Below, in pieces: positions 12,575 through 16,407 of a DNA stretch of 16,407 nucleotides (positions are counted from its first letter, which is position 1; each line of letters starts with the position of its first letter). Source of the stretch: JAZDEL01 sp043820655 (GTDB lineage Archaea; Iainarchaeota; Iainarchaeia; Iainarchaeales; JAZDEL01); NCBI GenBank assembly GCA_043820655.1, contig JBDRDO010000042.1:1-16407 (forward strand). The letters run 5' to 3'. Made by a program: the position numbers and the translations under genes. The notes under the pieces were generated by a model. The model was not told where the DNA came from. It ran no database searches and saw only the letters and a list, made by a program, of their open reading frames with translations.

Positions 12575-13573
12575 TCATTTTCCCCAGCACGAAACATGCC
12601 CTATATCCTTCATTGTGAGCAAACCAGGCTGTGCCTTGATTACGGAAGGGATGGAATTCACAAGCGTGGCAATAGTCGCACTGTCGCCGTGCACCCCGCC
12701 GTGCACAATGCTGTTCAGAGTTGGTTTCCCCTCAATATACACGGCATCCTTCGGCTCTTCAGCGCCAACATACATCCGTAAATCAAGCGTTATAACTTCC
12801 TTCCCTCCGCGGTAGCCGCGCCCGATTTGTTTTATCCCTGTTGCCTGCCCTTTCTTTATCTGCAGGAACTCTGTCTTGAGGTCCTTTTCCGCAACCATCG
12901 GCTCAATTGTCTGCTCTATCCTGTCCAGCTTCCACCCCAACGAATCGGCAATCATTGCTATTGATTCCTTTGTGCCGGCATGCCCTAAAGTGCCCTCCGC
13001 AACTCGCCTTTTGAATTCCTCCACTTCCATCCCCGCGCCAACCTTCTTCTGCAGCGGCAGCCTCCGCTTTCCCGCATCAACAACCCTCTCAACCTTAATG
13101 CCTTCAACTTCCTCGCAAAGCCCGGTCATCTTCACAACAAGGCTGTCCATCAAAAACCCCGGGTTTACGCCAGTGCCCAAAACAGTCACGCCGTGTTTTT
13201 TAGCGGCAGCATCAATCTCATCCGCAGCCTCGCGGTTGTGCATGAAGGGATAGGAAAGCTCTTCGCTTGATGAGATAACATTCAGCCCGTGCCTTACACA
13301 ATCAAGGATCTGCCCCTTTACCGCGCCCAGTGACGAGGATGTGCAGTGCAGCACAACATCCGCAGGCATTGAAAGCACGCATGCAGAATCATCAGAAACA
13401 AGCACGCCGGTTCCCTTGCCGTAATTTACGACTTCCGCCAGGTCCCTGCCCGCTATCTCGGGGTTTATGTCTATTGCGCCAACAGGAACTGCCCCGCGCT
13501 TAAGTGCAAGCTTTGCAGCCTCGCGCCCTATAGGGCCGAGACCGTAGAAAATAGCGCCAACACCTTCAGGCAT
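12575..13573 (-). CDS. DapB-fold NAD(P)-dependent dehydrogenase, like 2,4-diaminopentanoate dehydrogenase
   Basis: 332 residues. The N-terminal Rossmann domain has GLGPIG (11-16) after a short strand and VGAIDINP (31-38), where D35 at the end of strand 2 leans towards NAD. VVLHCTSSSL (73-82) is the usual DapB-like segment. GTGVNPGFLMDSL (133-145) and VDAGKRRLPLQKKVGAGM (165-182) are typical of the subgroup that includes 2,4-diaminopentanoate dehydrogenase and are absent from true dihydrodipicolinate reductase. The length of about 330-340 also fits that subgroup. No lysine- or ornithine-pathway genes are nearby, so the substrate is unknown; calling it DapB would be wrong on present evidence. 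A TTATAAAT box (13597-13604) centred 27 bases before the ATG suggests a leaderless, single-gene message. Confidence 0.82.
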   Translation of the reverse strand: MPEGVGAIFYGLGPIGREAAKLALKRGAVPVGAIDINPEIAGRDLAEVVNYGKGTGVLVSDDSACVLSMPADVVLHCTSSSLGAVKGQILDCVRHGLNVISSSEELSYPFMHNREAADEIDAAAKKHGVTVLGTGVNPGFLMDSLVVKMTGLCEEVEGIKVERVVDAGKRRLPLQKKVGAGMEVEEFKRRVAEGTLGHAGTKESIAMIADSLGWKLDRIEQTIEPMVAEKDLKTEFLQIKKGQATGIKQIGRGYRGGKEVITLDLRMYVGAEEPKDAVYIEGKPTLNSIVHGGVHGDSATIATLVNSIPSVIKAQPGLLTMKDIGHVSCWGK

Positions 13574-13596
13574 AATCTGAATGGGGGTGGATGTTA

Positions 13597-13604
13597 TTAT
13601 AAAT
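13597..13604 (-). promoter_or_regulatory. TATA box for the dehydrogenase gene
   Basis: ATTTATAA on the minus strand is centred about 27 bases before the ATG at 13573, ideal for an archaeal leaderless transcript. Confidence 0.55.
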
Positions 13605-13623
13605 TATTGTCGCCGTTAATTAT

Positions 13624-13635
13624 GTTATGTAGAAG
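13624..13635 (-). repeat. Dispersed motif copy after the DUF1003 gene
   Basis: CTTCTACATAAC on the minus strand begins 17 bases after the stop of the DUF1003 gene and about 50 bases before the start of the dehydrogenase gene. Confidence 0.7.
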
Positions 13636-13652
13636 TAAAGCCAATAATGAAT

Positions 13653-14102
13653 TTATTTTTCCTTGGTTGTGGAATAAATCTCGCGCATAATTCCCTTAAT
13701 TTCTTTCAGTTCCGCCTGCACTTCCTCAATTTCCTTCTCCGCCTTCCTGTTGACAGCGAAGTCCCGCTCAGCCTTAACCCTGTCCCTTTCTGCCTCCCTG
13801 TTCTGGCTCATTAAAATAACAGGCGCCTGTATTGCAGCAAGGCAGGAAAGCGTTAAGTTCAGCAGTATGAATGGGTAAGGGTCAAAAGGCCTCTGCCCTA
13901 TCAGATAAATATTGGCGCCCATCCACACAAAAGTGTATGTGAAAAAGATAATTATAAATGTCCAGCTCCCCGCCCACTGTGTTATCCAGTCGGCAAGCCT
14001 CTGCCCCGCTGTCCTGTGCGTCCTCCCATACATAAGCTTGCGCATTGCCTCATCGCGCAGTTCCTTTTCATTCACTGCCTTGGCATCTCCCTTGCCGTCC
14101 AT
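13653..14102 (-). CDS. DUF1003 membrane protein
   Basis: 149 residues from the ATG at 14102, with GGTGAG just upstream as ribosome-binding site; a TTG 24 bases earlier would lengthen it but overlaps that site. Two hydrophobic helices lie at about 47-68 (SWTFIIIFFTYTFVWMGANIY) and 77-98. Between and after them are the family signature FDPYPFILLNLTLSCLAAIQ (73-92), SQNREAERDR (99-108) and ERDFAVNRKAEKEI (112-125), then a charged coiled-coil tail. Both family motifs are complete. DUF1003 proteins are small inner-membrane proteins of unknown function, found in bacteria and archaea. Transcription is divergent from the RqcH-like gene through a shared AT-rich palindrome. Confidence 0.93.
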   Translation of the reverse strand: MDGKGDAKAVNEKELRDEAMRKLMYGRTHRTAGQRLADWITQWAGSWTFIIIFFTYTFVWMGANIYLIGQRPFDPYPFILLNLTLSCLAAIQAPVILMSQNREAERDRVKAERDFAVNRKAEKEIEEVQAELKEIKGIMREIYSTTKEK

Positions 14103-14135
14103 CTTCTCACCGCTCCTCAGATACAACTGTTTATC

Positions 14136-14147
14136 TTATTTAAATAA
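14136..14147. promoter_or_regulatory. Palindromic TATA region between two divergent genes
   Basis: TTATTTAAATAA is its own complement. Its centre is 27 bases before the ATG of the plus-strand gene at 14169, the exact place for a leaderless TATA box. The minus-strand gene starts 40 bases to the other side, so the same box could serve both directions, giving that message a leader of about 13 bases that includes its ribosome-binding site. Confidence 0.5.
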
Positions 14148-14168
14148 CTTGCCCTTTAATTATTCGCT

Positions 14169-15374
14169 ATGCCCGAGGCGAAACTGACAAATCTCGCGCT
14201 TTCCTACCTCCTTACCGAGCTCCGCCCCCTGCTTGAGGGCTCATTCCTGAATCGCGTGCAGGAAGTGGAAAGGGAAATTTACAAGCTTAAAATGCGCACT
14301 CCCGAAGGGAGCAAAGATTTAATCCTCTGCCCGCAGGCACTGTACTTCACCCGGTATAAAATTCCCGCAAAGCAGAACATGCACGGCTTCGGCGCATTCC
14401 TTAATAAGCATTTAAAAAACAGGAAACTTGCGCGCGTAACCCAGCACAACTTTGACAGGGTTGCAGTCCTTGAAATCGGGGAAGTCGGCGGGGCGGAAAC
14501 AGCGCAGGAAGGGCGCGCCGGAAAGGCAGAGCAGGGCACGCAGAAGGGCGGCTATTATCTTGTCATTGAATTCCTCGCGGACTTCAATATTATCCTCCTT
14601 GACAATGAGAAAATAATCCTCCAGCCCCTGCACAGGCAGCAGTGGAAAGACCGCACAATAAAAAAAGGCGAGCCCTATAAATTTCCCCCCGCCCGCGGTC
14701 TTAACCCTGCGGAATTGAAGCAGGCTGAACTGCAAAAAATATTTGCCCGGAGTGACGAGGATGCGGTCAGAACCCTTGTTAAAAACATAAACATAGCCCC
14801 TGTTTTTGCCGAGGAAGCACTGCACCTTGCGAAAATAGATAAGCACACTGCCGCTAAAAAACTAAATCCTGCCGAACTTAAGCGCCTTAATGCAGGCATC
14901 CCTTGCCTTTACAGCACGCCATCCGGCACGCGCAAAAAACCCGCACTCTTCAAAAACACCCTGCTCCCTTTTGCTTTACAATCCTTTCCCGATGCAAAGG
15001 AAATCGATTCCCTGAACAATTACTTGGATGAGCTGTATTCCGCAGAGCACCTCACAAAAGAGGGCACTGCCCAAACAGAAGAAATTTCAAAGGAGCGCAG
15101 GAAAACCGAGCATTATCTCGCGCAGCAAACCGCGGCACGCGACACCCTGCAAAGGAAGTCGGATGAAAGCGCACGTGCTGCGGAACTGATTTACGCGCAT
15201 TTTCCCGCGCTTGAGGAACTCATAAGCGCGCTTAAGGATGCGGAAAAAAGGAAAATTCCGCAGAAAGAAGTTATGTATAAGATGCAATCTGCGGCAAAGA
15301 AGGGCAATAAGGCGGCAAAACTGTTTGTTGATTACAATCCAAAGAATAAGGAACTAATCGTAGATTTGGAATGA
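14169..15374 (+). CDS. NEMF/RqcH-like (NFACT) protein lacking the C-terminal NFACT-R domain
   Basis: 401 residues. RqcH/Rqc2/NEMF proteins bind stalled large ribosomal subunits carrying peptidyl-tRNA and, in many organisms, recruit tRNA to add a C-terminal tail that marks the chain for destruction. The NFACT-N domain is clear: LNRVQEVEREIYKLKMRTPEG (27-47), LILCPQALYFT (51-61), FGAFLNKHLKN (74-84) and HNFDRVAVLEIGE (93-105), where D96-R97 are at the place of the Asp-Arg pair needed for tRNA handling. A helix-hairpin-helix part (about 185-240) and a coiled coil (about 280-360) follow. The protein stops at LFVDYNPKNKELIVDLE, just where the family's NFACT-R (DUF814) domain should begin; members are usually near 600 residues or more. 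No such domain is encoded just downstream. Residues 106-128 are a Gly/Ala/Glu/Gln-rich insertion in a loop. Confidence 0.88.
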   Translation: MPEAKLTNLALSYLLTELRPLLEGSFLNRVQEVEREIYKLKMRTPEGSKDLILCPQALYFTRYKIPAKQNMHGFGAFLNKHLKNRKLARVTQHNFDRVAVLEIGEVGGAETAQEGRAGKAEQGTQKGGYYLVIEFLADFNIILLDNEKIILQPLHRQQWKDRTIKKGEPYKFPPARGLNPAELKQAELQKIFARSDEDAVRTLVKNINIAPVFAEEALHLAKIDKHTAAKKLNPAELKRLNAGIPCLYSTPSGTRKKPALFKNTLLPFALQSFPDAKEIDSLNNYLDELYSAEHLTKEGTAQTEEISKERRKTEHYLAQQTAARDTLQRKSDESARAAELIYAHFPALEELISALKDAEKRKIPQKEVMYKMQSAAKKGNKAAKLFVDYNPKNKELIVDLE

Positions 15375-15423
15375 AAATGGATGAAAGGGCAAACATGATT
15401 TGCAATGAATTCCCAACCAAGGG

Positions 15424-15693
15424 CTATTCCGCAGAAGCGGAACTAAGCTCCCTTTCATCCACAATAAACACATCGCTCACTGCAGTCACAGCGGAGTACG
15501 GAATCTTTATTGTACGTTCCTTTAGGTTCGCCCCTTTTGCCACCTTACTGTCCCTGTCAACCTCAACAAGCAGGAACTCTATGTCCCCGTTGTTTTCCGC
15601 AACAAGCAGGTCGCTAAGCTTGCCTATCTCGTCTCCCCTGTTGGTGATGACGCGTTTAGTTGCCAATTGCCTTGCAATAGTATACTTGTACAT
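15424..15693 (-). CDS. PRC-barrel domain protein
   Basis: 89 residues forming a single PRC barrel: ARQLATKRVITNRGDEIGKLSDLLV (7-31), then GDIEFLLVEVDRD, TIKIPYSAVTAVSDVFIVDE (61-80). The barrel is a small beta fold used in RNA processing and in partner binding, as in RimM and photosystem subunits; stand-alone archaeal copies have no assigned job. A ribosome-binding site AGGTGAT lies 4 bases before the ATG. TTTAAATA on the minus strand (about 15722-15729) can serve as TATA box, giving a very short leader that holds the ribosome-binding site. The long plus-strand frame over it is a shadow, and the gene converges with the RqcH-like gene after 49 bases. Confidence 0.88.
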   Translation of the reverse strand: MYKYTIARQLATKRVITNRGDEIGKLSDLLVAENNGDIEFLLVEVDRDSKVAKGANLKERTIKIPYSAVTAVSDVFIVDERELSSASAE

Positions 15694-15915
15694 AAAATCA
15701 CCTATTTATAAAAGTCTAACTTCTATTTAAACCTTGCGTTTTATTCCATATACATAACGGTTTTTACGCCCCCCTTTCCCGCCCTTTCCTCAAAAATGCC
15801 AAAAAATTCATATACATAACCTCTAATTAACGTTCAAAACCTGCCCAAAGCCCTAAAAAATGCATTTCCGCGCTTTTGCAACTATTTTTTATTGTTTCCC
15901 TGCCCTGTCCTATTT
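15694..15915. other. Divergent intergenic region with two repeated boxes
   Basis: It holds ATTCCATATACATAAC (15743-15758) and ATTCATATACATAAC (15806-15820), the same box twice 62 bases apart on the plus strand. The region is otherwise pyrimidine-rich on that strand. A TATA-like ACTATTTTTTA at 15881-15891, about 30 bases before the ATG at 15916, is the probable promoter of the TYW1 gene. No tRNA or small gene was seen. Confidence 0.5.
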
Positions 15916-16407
15916 ATGATTGACCCGAAATACCGTGCTGTTTTGGAACGCCAGAGATATGGCATTGCCGGAAACCACTCCGCTGTAAAAACCTGCGGCT
16001 GGTGCAGGAAATCATTGCGAGGGGAAGGCACATGCTATAAGGAAAAATTCTACGGCATCCGCGCGCACCGCTGTGTCCAGATGACGCCCGCTCTCCTGAA
16101 TTGCAATCTCCGCTGTCTGTGGTGCTGGCGCGCTGTTGAATTTACAAAAGCAGAGTGGGGTGGGCCTGTTGATACGCCGGCTGAAATTGTTGATGCATGC
16201 CTTGCCGCACAGAAAAAATTACTGAGCGGATTTGGGGGTTACGAAAATACGGATAAGCAAAAGTTAGCGGAAGCGGAAAAGCCTCTGCACTTTGCAATAA
16301 GCCTTATTGGCGAGCCAACAATTTACCCGAAACTTCCTGCGCTTGTGAAGGAGATACATTCCCGCGGAATGAAAACATTCATCGTAACAAACGGTACTTG
16401 CCCTGAA
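15916..16407 (+). CDS. tRNA 4-demethylwyosine synthase TYW1/Taw1, N-terminal part (3' end outside window)
   Basis: 164 codons are open from ATG 15916 to the window edge. TYW1 is a radical-SAM enzyme that uses pyruvate to build the tricyclic base of wybutosine at position 37 of tRNA-Phe, found in archaea and eukaryotes. The radical-SAM motif is CNLRCLWCW (63-71), with C63, C67 and C70 binding one iron-sulfur cluster. C27, C40 and C53 match the three Cys that bind the second cluster typical of this family. HFAISLIGEPTIYPKLPALV (125-144) and KTFIVTNGT (153-161) are the SAM- and substrate-binding strands. As in archaea, no flavodoxin domain precedes the core. The start is preceded by a TATA-like box but no ribosome-binding site, so the message is probably leaderless. 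Confidence 0.93.
   Translation, partial: MIDPKYRAVLERQRYGIAGNHSAVKTCGWCRKSLRGEGTCYKEKFYGIRAHRCVQMTPALLNCNLRCLWCWRAVEFTKAEWGGPVDTPAEIVDACLAAQKKLLSGFGGYENTDKQKLAEAEKPLHFAISLIGEPTIYPKLPALVKEIHSRGMKTFIVTNGTCPE

Noticed and set aside
7525..13635. Reading the TACATAAC motif copies as a CRISPR array
   Set aside because: Copies are far apart, on both strands and separated by whole genes, not by uniform spacers.
15270..15279. GTTATGTATA inside the RqcH-like gene as a further motif copy
   Set aside because: It is within conserved coding sequence, lacks the CTTC part, and one such 8-base core match is expected by chance.
15371..15730. 119-residue plus-strand frame after the RqcH-like gene, as a possible lost NFACT-R domain
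   Set aside because: Its Ser/Thr/Leu-rich translation is the antisense of the PRC-barrel gene and shows no NFACT-R features.

Overview
The window comes from an archaeon. The best evidence is the gene content: a tRNA-wybutosine TYW1/Taw1 enzyme, a DTD2-type D-aminoacyl-tRNA deacylase, an archaeal NEMF/RqcH-like protein, and the archaeal (anhydromevalonate) version of the mevalonate pathway. Many genes also have a TTTAAA- or TTATAAAT-like box centred about 27 nt before the start codon, as expected for archaeal TATA boxes on leaderless mRNAs. Genes inside operons instead carry GGAGG or GGTGA ribosome-binding sites. The lineage cannot be fixed from the sequence. A small-genome (DPANN-like) archaeon is possible, but that is only an impression.

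Region 1 (1-5119, + strand) is a tight operon. It holds the 3' end of ubiX, a UbiD-family decarboxylase, the large and small subunits of an AcnX-type phosphomevalonate dehydratase, isopentenyl phosphate kinase, type 1 IPP isomerase, and a small Cys-rich protein of unknown role. Read in order, the enzymes cover the path from mevalonate 5-phosphate to anhydromevalonate phosphate, isopentenyl phosphate, IPP and DMAPP. UbiX supplies the prenylated FMN needed by the UbiD enzyme. This is the clearest functional system in the window.

Region 2 (5116-6450, - strand) is a two-gene unit of a winged-helix regulator and the D-aminoacyl-tRNA deacylase DtdA. It converges on region 1 with overlapping stop codons.

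Region 3 (6548-11635) is accessory in character. It has six small proteins I do not recognise (6548-7000, 7131-7511, 7589-8257, 8355-8684, 10666-11046, 11111-11635), a free-standing LAGLIDADG homing endonuclease, an orphan class I methyltransferase, and about 360 bases without a gene. The region is rich in unexplained non-coding structure: a dispersed CTTCTACATAAC motif (one copy is further on, at 13624), a divergent promoter with repeated GGCAGGCA boxes, a hairpin enclosing a TATA box, and two adjacent genes with nearly identical start regions.

Region 4 (11708-16407) returns to recognisable genes: a slipin/SPFH membrane protein, a DapB-fold NAD(P)-dependent dehydrogenase, a DUF1003 two-helix membrane protein, an RqcH/NEMF-like protein that lacks its C-terminal NFACT-R domain, a PRC-barrel protein, and the 5' part of the TYW1 gene running off the end.
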